Positions 50,411 through 61,531 of a stretch of DNA of 64,000 bases are shown here, one piece after another. Below the pieces are notes generated by a model, which did not search any database, was not told the DNA's origin, and saw only the letters and a program-made list of their open reading frames with translations. Each line of letters starts with the position of its first letter. Position 1 is the stretch's first letter. The DNA comes from Rachicladosporium sp. CCFEE 5018 (Eukaryota; Ascomycota; Dothideomycetes; Cladosporiales; Cladosporiaceae): contig KZ111142.1 of NCBI GenBank assembly GCA_002077045.2, positions 1,357,316 to 1,421,315 of the forward strand, given 5' to 3'. The translations under genes were made by a program, and so were the position numbers.

Positions 50411-52315
50411 CTACCATCCCGTCGCATCATCATCATCATACATAGTATTTGTGACGCCCCCATCATCAGCTGTCTCTAATGCTCCACCTTCTGCTGGCAG
50501 ATCCTCGATCTCGGCTGCACCACCTTCCTGAACCTCAGCAAGCGGAATGACAATGTCCACTGTTCCTTGCGCTCCACCCGTAGTGTCAGCATCTTCAGCG
50601 TAGGCATGTTGGACGGGCAACATGGTCCATCTCTCCTCTTGATCGGCCTGCTGAACAAGCTGACCTGCTGCCTCCTCTCCAGTGGTGATCTCGACAGCTT
50701 CAATCGCGGTCTCGACACCGTCATATCTGTGCTGCAGCTCGTACTCTTCCCACGTGACTTCGTGAACAACAGGCACAGTCTCGGCAGCAACCTCATTCTG
50801 GTAAAGGTCCGAGACGCTCGGCGAGCCATCGCCGCCCTCGGCCAACGAGAACATCTCTGCAATACCGAATGAGTCGTCACCCGGGAACGCATACAATTCG
50901 CGGAACAGAAGACGCAGCGCGGCGGCAGGCTTGTCGCGGACGTGTGCATTCATGCACTCGAGGCAGAGATGTGCGTCGCAGTCTTGGCAATGCAACAGAT
51001 TGATACATGCACGCCATGCATGATCTATGTCCGTTCCGACGCTCGAGATGGTGCGCGCAGTCGAAGATCTGAGTCGCAGGGAACGTCTCATTGAGCCACC
51101 AGCGCACGTTACCGTCCGGAGCACGATGGTAATGGCGCTCAACCTCGCCGCGAGCGTTGACATAATGTTGATTGTATCCCGTGATTTGCTGGCGTGTGCG
51201 TCCTTGGTGAATCTTGCCCTCTCTGTTGTGGCCGAACCTGTCAAGTCCGTCTCGGTTGTAGCCGTCGACATCCCAGCCTCGGCGATCGTAGCCGGCATCG
51301 TTGTAGCCTGCGCGATCATAACCCCACGCATCGCGGCCGTCGTCGTCGTGATCCTCAATATATGTCTCGTGTGCTCGTCCAACGTAACTGAAGCCCTGAC
51401 GGTTGAATCTTTCGGCGTTCCAACCAAAGCGGCCATAGCCTTCCACGTCGTTGCCTTCGCGGTTATAGCCCTCCCGGTTCATGCCGAATCGTCAAAGCCG
51501 TCCGCATCGTAAACGGGATTTTCTTGATGGTGGTAATCGTCATTCGGCTGAGGATCCCATACTGGATGACCATACTTCTGGCACCCTTGGCTACAATGTT
51601 CCAGACCGCTCCACTTGCTACCACAAAGCAGACAGAATTCGCCGCCACAGAAGCACGTCATGTGATTGCAGGCTTCCGACTTCTTGTCTATAGTGCGACA
51701 TCGATAGCAGCTCTGCCAGAGCCATCGCTGGTTCTCAGGGATGCTGGCTAAGAAGTCATGCAAGCCGGCATCTCCCTTTGCGGCATCACAGACATGGGCG
51801 CTGTCTGGAGCATTGAATGTAACAGTCCCTTTACAAGCAACACACGTGATGTTATCACAGTCTGGACAGATAACGCGCTGATAGTCGCCGTGGACATTCG
51901 CGTCCAGGAGACGTGAACTGCCTTGGACTGCGGTACAGTTCTTGTTGGCGCAGTATATGCGCGCTGCATCAGGTGTCGCATATTCCTCCTTCTTCACCAT
52001 GTACTCCTCGAGCAGGCGAGGATGGGTGTTTTCGAGAGTACGCTCGACAAACCACAGCGGTAACCCCTCGCAAGCCCGGTCGGCGCAATTGTAAGGATAA
52101 TGTTGCTCATACTTAACCGCCGTTTCTGTCGCATGTACGAAGCAAGGTATACACATAGCGTGGGACCTGCATGGTAGCTCGAGCAGCTTGGTGACAGAAA
52201 GAATAGTACGTGCACTTGCATCGGTAGCGGCTGGTGATGTGTTGTGATGAGAGGCCTCGATCGATGGAGCGTCCTCAGTGTCCAAGCAGACCGCGCATGC
52301 ATCCATAGACCCCAT
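50411..52315 (-). CDS. RBR-type (RING-IBR-RING) E3 ubiquitin ligase-like protein, broken by two frameshifts
   Basis: Three collinear frames make one protein of about 630 residues. Residues 1-278 hold RING1 (CAVCLD... LPCRSHAMCIPC), the in-between-RING domain (IYCANKNCTAVQG, VICPDCDNITCVACKG) and RING2 (WQSCYRCRTIDKKSEACNHM, then TCFCGGEFCLLCG). The Cys of EACNHMTC corresponds to the catalytic Cys that accepts ubiquitin from E2. The frame then shifts near 51,485 into an array of five-residue repeats (YNREG type), and again between about 51,020 and 51,060 into a Cys-rich block (LHCQDCDAHLCLECMNAH) and an acidic tail. The first shift needs one extra T; a 44-base intron with a poor GTTTAC donor is the alternative. 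The second has no intron solution. Confidence 0.75.
51216..51511 (-). repeat. array of Tyr/Phe-Asp/Asn-x-x-Gly pentapeptide repeats in the RBR protein
   Basis: Read 5' to 3' on the minus strand, the protein runs in five-residue units. Two units precede the frameshift (YDADG, FDD..). Seven follow at 51482-51378 (MNREG, YNREG, NDVEG, YGRFG, WNAER, FNRQG, FSYVG). A 19-residue acidic break comes next, then seven more at 51320-51216 (YDRAG, YNDAG, YDRRG, WDVDG, YNRDG, LDRFG, HNREG). The strict period of five across the break point argues that the frameshift lies inside genuine coding sequence. Confidence 0.8.
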
Positions 52316-53692
52316 GATGGGCGCAGGAGGATTTCCCGAGCTGGGCAGATTGCAACTGTGAAGAAGTTTTTGCTTGTCGACAGCGACACAGTTCGACAGG
52401 GGCGATAGCGGTGCTTCCGCAGAGTTCCGAGTCCAGATTGCGCGGGAGGATTGTCAGTGGAAAGCGAGATGGTTCTCAAGTCCGGTCGAGAAGCAAGAGG
52501 CTTATCAAGAGAATGAAAATTCGAGAAAGAGTGGCGAGAACGTGGCGGAGGCAGATGCGCATGAGTGGTCCGATGTACGAAGCCGGACGTACGGCATAGA
52601 CAGGTAAACCGCCGTGGCCGCCTTGTAAGAGGCAGTGGTGTATATAGCAAGTGGCGAAAGCGAAGGAACCGAAAGGCAGTGAAATAGAGCAAGTAAGAAG
52701 ATGCGGCAATGGCCCGTGCGCCGCTGTTGCAAGTGAATGCCATCATGGAGGAGCAGCACATGCATACACTTTGCCAGGATGAACAACCACAGAAGTCAAA
52801 GACATGACATACAGTGAAGGTTCCGAGTTAATGAGAGCATGGGAGAACTCTGTCAGCATGCAAAAACCTAGGTACTGCACTCGATCGACATGTAGCCCAC
52901 TCTAGGCAAGCTTTCGTTTCTATTGTGCCGCTCCGACATCAAGCATTCGCATGGGTTGCTGCAGATTCAGAAGTCCGCTCGCGTCCTTGGCATATGCGTC
53001 GAAATCACATCGTGCTCGTACTGAGTGCTACGAAGGTAGGGTTGCGGCAATGACTGGGCTGAGTCGAGATCGGGTATGGGTATTGCGCGGGACTTATATA
53101 GCCGGGCCCATACTTGTGAATATCACAAGTTGCATTTCTGAAGCACAAGTCAGAGACTGGCGATATGTATTGCTGGGCTGGAATCAGCAGGCAACCAACG
53201 CAGGCCGTGAATTTAGGATGAGAAAGGTACAGATAGCACGATGCTCAGCGGTAGGGAATCGGTGCATCGCTCTGACGGCGAGTACCTGTGGGACTGTACA
53301 TAAGTAGAAGTCGACGGGACTCTGCAGCCAGGTATATTGCTACAAACCCTATCCGCTTGCTACCTGATGTCTTTGTCCGATGCCACAAAGAACAGGACTC
53401 TCGTGCAGAGGGCTCGAAATGATGGAGGTGGGAATGATCAGTGGCTGTCTCGAGCTCGCTAGCAAGACGATCTTGATTGGGGGTAGATCACTATGCATGA
53501 TGCGAGTATAGCAGGCGTAGTATTGACAAGAAGTGAGAAACTGAAGTGAGGTCTGATATGAGGCACAGCTCGGGTAAGCTTTGATTGGCCAGCTGTTCCC
53601 AATCGCCAACAGCTCGACCACGCCGCATCGCGCTCGCAGAAACGTATACTATTACATATCCCTCAAGTCTCTTCCATCAGACCTCTGACGCG
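52316..53692. other. 1.4-kb intergenic region, nothing recognised
   Basis: Between the divergent RBR gene and the thioredoxin-like gene. Frames such as 52951-53307 (118 codons) and 53349-53621 have no domain and no splice context. The part near 53,640-53,690 is the likely leader of the downstream gene. Confidence 0.4.
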
Positions 53693-54552
53693 ATGCGCAC
53701 CTCCTCCGTCCTGCTGGCTTTGCCAGCGTTGTCTTGCGCTCAACAGATCCCCTACCTCGAGCAGATCAAGGGCTTCTTCACCACCAAAGTCTCCCATGCC
53801 GCGTCAGGCATGCCCACGGGCATCCCAAACCCTCTCACAGCCGCGACAGGCAAGATCGCCGAAGTCAGTGTACCGCAGCTGACCCTCGCCAACCACAAAG
53901 AGCTCATCAAGCCAGGCGCCGCGACCGCCAGCCCAGGCATCGAGACATGGATGGTGTACGTGACAGGTGGCAACAAGACTTGCTTCGGCACATGCGGACG
54001 CGCAGAGGAGGCATTCAATGGCAGCGTAGTCCTCATCGAGGCATCGCCTACTGCGCCCAATCTAGCATACCTGAACTGCGACCAAGACCAGGTCCTGTGC
54101 GCCGCGTGGGCCGTCAGCCCACCAAATGTTCTGCACATGCAGCTTCCCCAGCCGCTGCCGGATCAGTCGCAGCCGCCATCGACTGTGCGCGCGATTCAGG
54201 TCAACAGAACCACCATAACCACGTCGCAGATCGCCGCCATCCATCTCGAGGACAAGTACCTGGACTCCCCCGTCTATGAGGGATTCTGGCACCCTTTCAA
54301 CGGACCTCTCGCAGATTATGGTCTCAATATTCCCGCCGGCTATGCAATCTGGGCTTTCTCGGTGATCCCCAGCTGGGCTTTCATGATCGGAATCAGCATG
54401 ATCAGCAGGAACATTATGTAAGTTCTCTCGTATCGTGCTCTCCAAGCTACCTCAGCTAACAACATTTCAGGAGCCGACGAGCTCAGGCACCGCCTGCTAG
54501 GCGCAGCGCGGGCGCGCCACCCGCAGCGGCAGCACCAGCGACAGCAAAGTAG
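53693..54552 (+). CDS. secretory-pathway thioredoxin-like single-pass membrane protein
   Basis: Two exons (53693-54417, 54471-54552; 53-base intron, GTAAGT/TTCAG) give 268 residues. A signal peptide (MRTSSVLLALPALSCAQ) precedes a luminal domain of about 190 residues. One membrane helix follows near 226-246 (YAIWAFSVIPSWAFMIGISM), then a short Arg/Ala/Pro-rich cytosolic tail. The luminal part has the outline of a thioredoxin fold: ETWMVYVTGGNKTCFGTCGR, then LAYLNCDQDQVLCAAWAVSPP. The usual CxxC is replaced by CFGTC. The layout fits an ER or Golgi membrane protein distantly related to protein disulfide isomerases. Redox activity cannot be assumed. Start context GACGCGATG. Confidence 0.7.
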
Positions 54553-55104
54553 CGTGATGAGCGGCAGCTGATCGTTTGGTTGCGTTGCATCGCGACTTGG
54601 ATTGCGAAAGACTGAAGCAGATATCATTGCGCTGTGAGTGTGTTGTTATGTTGGTTGCGTTCTGAAGTTGGTTTACTAGATACCATTGGCTACATAGGAT
54701 CGTATATTGCGACGCGGCAGATGCCATTCCAAGAGGCTCCTTCCAGCACTCGTATCAGTGCCACTATCGCGTAGCTGCTCACTTCTTCAACAGACACTCG
54801 ATGCCTGCACCTTCCACAGCTACACTGCCTCAAATGCTACGGGCGGTTTCATACAAGTGAAGGAACAGTTGAAGTCAAGCGCAAGAGTGAAATCGCCTTC
54901 ACCCACCACGCACTGAAAGTTCTCCTGGACTTTCACATCACATGCCTCTTCGAGCCCACAATTCAGCTCGTGCAATCCTCTTCGGCTCTGTTGCTTTCCC
55001 ACATGTACGGCCCACAGCGTTTGCTTACCCGGATCTTGATCACATCGCCTCATACGCTTAATACTTCAGTAAGCATCCAGCAACAGGACATCTTCGTCAT
55101 CATC
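54553..55104. other. intergenic, nothing recognised
   Basis: About 550 bases between tandem plus-strand genes, with no coding similarity. An in-frame upstream extension of the next gene (from 54970) is open but not needed. Confidence 0.4.
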
Positions 55105-55502
55105 ATGGTAAGTGCGCAGAGCCTGAGAGATGCGGATACATGTCTCGTCCAGAAGTCGAGCATCGGGCCGTAATCAGCGATAGCGGGAGCCGATACCTTG
55201 TACAGACGTCTGGCGAATCATCTGCTAACTTTAATCAGGCTGCTGCACCCCTCTTAGAATCGTCTGACGATACCGCAACCATCGATTCTGCCACAATCGA
55301 CTGGGACGCCATGACTCCCGAGCAGGCGCAGGCCCGCGTCGAGACCGCCAAGCAGGAAGCATATACCATGCGCGTCCGTCAGGACGCGGCCGTGAAAGCG
55401 GCAGACGCTGCCGAAAAAGCCCTGGCATTTGTCCAGAAGTTTGTTAACGACCACAACAACCGAATTAGAGAGTATCAAGCAGATTGGTGGAGGAGGGAAT
55501 AA
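55105..55502 (+). CDS. small hypothetical coiled-coil protein with an ATG-only first exon
   Basis: An ATG at 55105-55107 is followed at once by a GTAAGT donor. A 131-base intron (55108-55238) ends with a textbook branch and acceptor (TGCTAAC ... TTAATCAG). Exon 2 (55239-55502) then gives an 88-residue protein beginning MAAAPLLESSDD. It is acidic and helical, with heptads in AQARVETAKQEAYTMRVRQD and AAVKAADAAEKALAFVQKFV. The family is unknown. The frame upstream of the ATG is open to 54970, so a longer first exon is possible. A separate frame 55429-55665 overlaps the 3' end and may be leftover or an alternative exon. Confidence 0.5.
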
Positions 55503-55838
55503 GGAGTTGCACGAGCCGCGCGACCAGGCGCTGGCTGTGGTGGAGCGTGCGAGCGCCATCAAGGAGAAGTCCGAGGTAAACGGCGTCAAGAAGGATACCG
55601 ATGACAAAACCTTAAGGTGCCAGCTTATGCCCTCAAGAGACCACCAAGGCGAGGTGGGCACGTGACCGTCAAGGACACGCCACTAATCGTGGGTGTATGT
55701 GACATATAGTGCGGCGTAGCGGCGGATCCCGCAGAGAGGTGAATGCTGAAGTCGAAGGGTCATTGCTGAGTGTCATCCAGTGAGGCGCTGAGTCAGTATT
55801 GTGACCAACTGGAGGTGCCCAGACATCCTAGCGAGCAT
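55503..55838. other. convergent intergenic region
   Basis: About 340 bases between the small coiled-coil gene and the BTN1 stop. The Lys/Glu-rich frame 55503-55665 could be a missed exon of the coiled-coil gene; otherwise nothing is seen. Confidence 0.4.
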
Positions 55839-57217
55839 TCAAAGCCTTTCACACCAGTCTCTCCCATGCCTCACCTGCCACCCACAAAGCGCCTTCTCCA
55901 TTCCAATGCTCAAGAAACCCGCTACACATATGCCTCCAGAGTCACTGACAGTCGTGGCACCCAGCGAGAATTCGCGATCCTCCTCAGGCACCTCCTGGCG
56001 TATAGCAGCAAATGTACTGACATACACCAGACCACCCAGTAGACCCTCCCAGAAGATGACCAGGAAGACGATGTAGACCGACGGTATGAACGGTGTGACT
56101 GCATGGGTTGACAGCAAAACCAAGTTCAGGATCTGCAGGATCGAAGGCGCGTAAAGTGTTCGGACGCGAATGAACGGCAGCGAGGAGCGTGAGATAAAGA
56201 CGCCGAGTTGGTAGATAGCGGCATAAGTCGGGTAGAAGGCACGGTAGTTACTGAATGGCGTTTCGAGCAGTGGGAATAGAAGAGTCGGAGCTACGCCTTG
56301 GTTGATGGTGTACTCGGCCACGTACACGAGAAAGAGAGGCAGCATGTAGGGAATCACCAGCTTTCGGGCGCGGAGTAGATTCGTCTTCAAACTTCGCAGC
56401 GCTCTACTTGACTTTGTCGAAGACACTGCTGTGTGATTAGAACCTGATTGTGAGAGCAGTCCGGCTGTCTCAGGTGAAGTTGCATCGTCATCATTCGCGA
56501 CGGCATGTGCGGCCAGCTCTTCCTTTCTCGCAAGCTTCAGTGGAGCATGGGGAAGCAGGACGAAGAAGTTGAACAGCATGATCAAAGGCAGCCCGGCACT
56601 AGCCAGCAATGTAGCCCTGACACTGAGCCGGAACGTCGTGGTCAGCAACGCATAAGCTCCAGCACCGATCAGTCCAGCTCCCCCGGTGCCGCTACCCCAC
56701 GCAGCCAGCGCAGTGTGACCGTAGTGGTGTACCAGACCAAGAAATGTCAGCTCACCGCCGCCACTGCTCAAGCTAGCTAGCACAACGCCGGCCATCTTTG
56801 CTGAGATGCTACCTGCATCAGTGGCGTTTGAAGATGCTCCGACCACGAGCATGCCGACAGCGGAAAGCGCACAGAAGAGCCATATCCGAGTCGAGTATGG
56901 GATAAGATGGATGTAGTACGGGGCTGTCAGCTTGACGAAGAAGCTGGGTATGACATCTGCGAGCAAGACGGTGCCCTTTGGAATGTTTGGGCCGACCAGG
57001 TCCAGGGCTGCGGAGAGCAGGATCACGTAGAGGACGTTGTTGATCAGGCCTGTGGAGCATGATCAGCCAATATTCGAGATTGGACGGTCCAGAGGGTTGA
57101 GGTACCGAAAAGCCAAAAGGACACCGCGACGCCCCAGTTGACGCCATCGAGCTTGCCAGCCAGACGTTGGCGAAACAGTGACCAGGATGAAGCCGGGCCA
57201 CCGGGTAGTGGTAGCAT
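55839..57217 (-). CDS. BTN1: battenin CLN3 homologue (vacuolar/lysosomal membrane protein Btn1)
   Basis: Two exons (57217-57106 and 57049-55839; 56-base intron, GTACCT, GCTGATC branch, CACAG) give 440 residues. The start is MLPLPGGPASSWSLFRQRLA. Across the junction it reads VSFWLFG|LINNVLYVILLSAALDLVG, the conserved first helix of battenin. Further hallmarks are GTVLLADVIPSF, SSGGGELTFLGL, YVAEYTINQGVAPTLLFPLL and the C-terminal WQVRHGRDWC. About ten membrane helices. CLN3/Btn1 affects vacuolar or lysosomal pH and basic amino acid handling; its exact transport activity is debated. A charged loop of about 50 residues (205-255) is typical. It is divergent from RXT3. Confidence 0.93.
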
Positions 57218-57709
57218 CACCTCTGTCGAATCTCTGCTCGCGTCATCGCACTTTGCAGTGCTAAGTATGGGCTGGACACCTTCGCATATCTGTCCGCGCC
57301 TTCAGTTCAGGCGTGTGGGTAGTTCGGAGGTGAGGTCGCGTGCACCGACCTTCTCGGATGTCTGGCGCAAACCCTGTTCCTGCCGCGCCCCACATTATGC
57401 GCTAGGATCATGCAGAGAGGAAGGAAGATCGCGTCACTGAACCATTCCGTTCTGAGGTACACTCTCAATCCTGTCGTAACTTACACTCATTGCACTTTGA
57501 TACCCTCTAGCTGCCTGCGTAATTTTGAGTACTCGCCAGACCTTCATTGAATCAGATTCTCCTTCTCGGGGCCTCGAGCCAGCACTCAGACCTCCAGCGA
57601 TGGGCGCAACACTTTGCGATACGTCGAATCCACGGCGGCTAAGCGGCGCAATCGCTCTCTGAGCATCAACTGCAGCATTAACAATTACGACGCTGTCGCA
57701 CCCGAGGCT
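57218..57709. promoter_or_regulatory. divergent promoter region, BTN1 / RXT3
   Basis: About 490 bases between diverging starts. The RXT3 frame is open upstream to 57614, but the ATG at 57710 opens the conserved-looking part. No factor sites claimed. Confidence 0.4.
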
Positions 57710-60700
57710 ATGGACCAACGACCGCCCTCAAGGCCGTACGATCGCCCGCCTGGCGAACAGCACCAGATGCTGTACCAACACCAACACCAAGCGCCGCCAT
57801 ACTCGGGCCATACCGCTCAGCCACCGTCGCAAATACCCTTCTCGGACCCTTTCCCACGGACTCGCGATCCGTTCCTGCCCCCATCGCACGGAAGGAGTGA
57901 AAGCAACGGTTTCGGTGGAAGAGCGTGGGCACCTAGCATGAATGGTAAGTCGAACAAACACGCGATATTCGTTGCGCTGCCATCAGAGTCGGGTCGTGCG
58001 GCGGCGCTGGTCTGCTGCCCTGCGTGCTCTCGTTCCTTTTGCAGGCTCTCCGAGTCTGGCTGGGACGATGAGACTGCACCTGGCAATGATCTATATGCGC
58101 AGTTGCCGAACCTTGCGCCTCTCCACGAACGAATGTTCCCTCGCTGGGAAACAGCGAGCTGCGGGTGATAGGGCGCGCGATCTGACTGCGAGACCATGCG
58201 GAACCCAGCCATTACACTACACCATGTGCATTCGTCGCCATACGGGAGCATGGAACATTGCAACATCACACGCGCCCAGACGCCATCTCACAAGCGAGTT
58301 GCAGGGGTACTGCCGGAGGAGCAAGGGAAGCGGCCATCTGCCGAAGCTTATCCCCGCATATATGACCTAACCATATTTAGCCACGTGCGGATGACAAGCT
58401 TGGAAGAGCTTCGCTGACACGTGCTTTGACGATTTAGGAAATGGCATCGCGACACATGCATCACCACCACAAGATCCATCACAGCAGACCCGCCTCCCTC
58501 CTCCACCCTATGCCCTCGATCAGGGTCACGTGCCAATGTCTTTCGATCCATCGAGACGGCGATCCCTGGGCGGCATAGGGAGTCCACCAGCACGTCATGA
58601 TGGTGCGCCAGATCTGCGTGATCGCTATATGAAAGCGGCTGACAATAGCTTGACAGACCCCCGCGATCCTCACACAATGCCAACAACCTTCTCCTCCCGC
58701 AACATGCCCCCGCCCTCCTCACCGCAGATTCCCCCTTACTCTTCAAACCCCTCCATGCCTGGTACTGCCCCACGCGGCCCACCTACCGCCTCGCCATTCG
58801 CAGGTATCCGCGACCTCGCCAGCATGTCTTCACATCACCGCTCTAATGGAGGTATGTCGATCTCGGCCATACTCGAAGACACGCGAAAGCCCAACAGCTC
58901 GCCACACCCCAGCAACGCCTTCGCATCGCCGACGCAGAGTCTCATGCGTCCGCCATCACCAGGAAGAGCAAGGTCATCGAGCATGCGAGAGGGATATGCA
59001 AGACAGATGGGGCCAATGAGTCCGGGCCGGATAAACGCGTTTGGCGAGCAGCGGCCAGCATCTGCAGTGCTGGATGAGGAGAGGTTCGCACCCGAAGCTA
59101 TGCGCGATGGGATGTTTAGATCGCCACATCTTCCTCGAGAGTCGGCGCACAGTTTTCGAGCGTTCAGAGCGCCACCCGAGCGATCGCCCAACTCGAATGG
59201 CGTCCGCGCTCCGATGCGCCCAAGTAGTCAGCCCATTGAGCCAGGACCCACACGGCCACTCGATGAGATCTTGAAGAGGGATGACACTGTAGGTGGTAGA
59301 CTGGGGGTGTTCCGAGCGTTCGGCGACAGCATACATAAGCCCAGAAGCGAAGCGCCAGGTTCCCGCGACGGGCCACCGCCTCCTCGACAGAACGGCGCGC
59401 CGACGTCACAGCCCACCAACGGCATGGTCTCGCGTAGTCCGCGGTCGGCACGCGAAGAGCAGATGCAGCGACAACAGCAGGCAGAGCCGCAACCAGGTCC
59501 CTTTGGTCGTCCAATGCGCGAGGATCACGCGGGCCTGTTTAGACCGATATATCAGCCGCAACAGCCAAATGCGCTCGAGCAGGCGAGAGAGTCAATCGAG
59601 GCGCGAGTCCAATACGAGCCGCGACCAGATCACCCACACTCATCGCCGCCGATGTCAGACATTGGCATGTTCGGCCCTCCACGCAATGGCTACTACGAGA
59701 GACCCCTCACCTACGAAGAGCACCAGCAGATGGAGGCGACAAGGAGTCGGGAAATGGAACAACGGAAGAGCAGCGACGGGGCAATGCATCGCGCGCTGAT
59801 GAACATCAGCCCTGAACTCAGTAGACGTGGCAGGAATTCACCCCTGCCTCAAGCCGTGCAAGGTGCGCAGCCTAGGCCGTCGGGCGCAGGCATCAAGAGC
59901 GAGTTCGGTAGGATGTTCTCGGGCCTTGGAAGCGGTGTGGGCAGTGCAACACCGGTCGCGGGACAGTCCGCAAATGGCATGACTACGCCTTCGCGCCAGA
60001 GCCCCATGGCGCAAGCCGATGAGGTGGACTTGATCATGGGTGACAGGCAGGACGGCAGGTCTACATCAAAGCTTGTTAGAGCAGCCAATGCGAACGGTAG
60101 AAGATCGCGCGAAGAGTCACGAATGCTCGACTCGGAAGTTTTCGACGGACGCATGACACCGAGTCTCCCTCAGCGTGGCAACAAGCGATCAAAAACATCA
60201 CACCATCACCACCACCACGGCCATCATCACCACCATCACCACCAAGATGGCGTGGAAGTCCAGGCAACTGCCGTTAACCCAACGCGATTCGCCTCGGAAG
60301 CCATCCCACACTCAAGTGCAACGCCAAACCCAGCACATCATCATCACCACCACCACGGCGCATACGCACATCCAGGACACCATCATCACCACGCCGCTAA
60401 GACGGTTCCACTACCCCGCAAGCTAACAACGACCATCGAAAGCCAACAACTCATTGACTCCGTCGCCGCCAGACCACGCAAGCATCTCGGCTCCCACCTC
60501 TACGAAGCCGAAGTCTCCGAACCTCACCCTCACTCACCGTCATCATCCTACCTCCCCTACACCAACACCATGGTCCCGATCCCCAAGTTCACCGACCGCG
60601 AGAACTGCACTCTTACTGTCCGCGTGCCTCGTTGGTACCTGACGCGCTCCCCTACCGAGATTGAGGCCAACGAACCAAGCCGTCTGGAGATCATCTCCCG

Positions 60701-61184
60701 GCGCCGTCAGCTCTGGGGTTCAGACGTGTACACCGATGACTCGGACGTCATCGCTGCAGCCATACACTCTGGCTGGCTGCGAGGCGATTTCGGGGACTTG
60801 GCTGGAGACCTGCATGAGCTTTGTGCTAGCGATGATGAAGCTGCTGGTCCTGCGATGGCAGACGCGCCGCTCTCATACCCCTCCAAACCTGCACGTCCGA
60901 TCGTTCCACCTACAGGCTACGACGCGCATATTACTGTTCTCATTCTGCCTGCACTGGAGACTTACACTGGGGCATCACAGCATCATCTAAGATCGAGGAC
61001 TTGGAAAGGTACACCGCATGATGGGATGAGTTATGCCGTCCTCGGACTGGAGTTCGTGGACGAAGGTCCCGCTGGACGAGGCTTTGGGAGGGGAATCAAG
61101 GCGAGGAAGGAGAGATTGCGCTTGGAGGCTGAGAGGAGGGAAGAAGCAGCTAGGACGTTGTCTGTCTTATCTGGCAGGGCATGA
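57710..61184 (+). CDS. RXT3: Rxt3 domain protein of the Rpd3L histone deacetylase complex
   Basis: Two exons (57710-57944 and 58438-61184) give 993 residues. The 493-base intron is long for this window but has GTAAGT, a TTTGAC branch and TTTAG, and keeps the frame (SMN|GNGIATHAS). Residues 1-690 are disordered and rich in Pro, Ser, Arg and Gln, with a short helix at LDEILKRDDTVGGRLGVFRA. Two poly-His tracts lie near 60,201-60,246 and 60,336-60,393. The Rxt3 domain occupies about 700-900: PIPKFTDRENCTLTVRVPRWYL, RRRQLWGSDVYTDDSDVIAA and HSGWLRGDF. The C-terminus is basic and helical. In yeast, Rxt3 is a small subunit of Rpd3L, which represses transcription by deacetylating histones. Confidence 0.88.
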
Positions 61185-61531
61185 GCTGTACATCACGAGC
61201 TCAGGGAATGGCTTTAATGCTGTATACGGCCGCTGTAGGATATTTGTATGCTACATATACGATAAGGCCTCGTGCCACCATTGCATCCGCAACCGCACGA
61301 CAGACAGACTGTAAAGGTATGAGCGAAGTCAACACATGGAGTACATTGTACGATCCACATTCCGGATAAATGCCACTCAACGCTCATAGTGGGGAAGGAA
61401 CGAGTTCTGTGGGCCACCGTTGCGATCACCATTCTGCCGTTAAGACGAGTCGATAGTAATATATAGCAGTGGCATAGCCTGCCCCGCATGCACGATGGAG
61501 CACCTCAACATTGCCAGACTAAACGCACAGT
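61185..61531. other. intergenic, RXT3 to GH43
   Basis: About 350 bases, no coding signal. TATATAGCAG at about 61,460 is TATA-like and sits about 70 bases upstream of the GH43 start. Confidence 0.45.

Noticed and set aside
52951..53307. 118-codon plus-strand open frame
   Set aside because: No recognisable domain and no supporting context; treated as chance.
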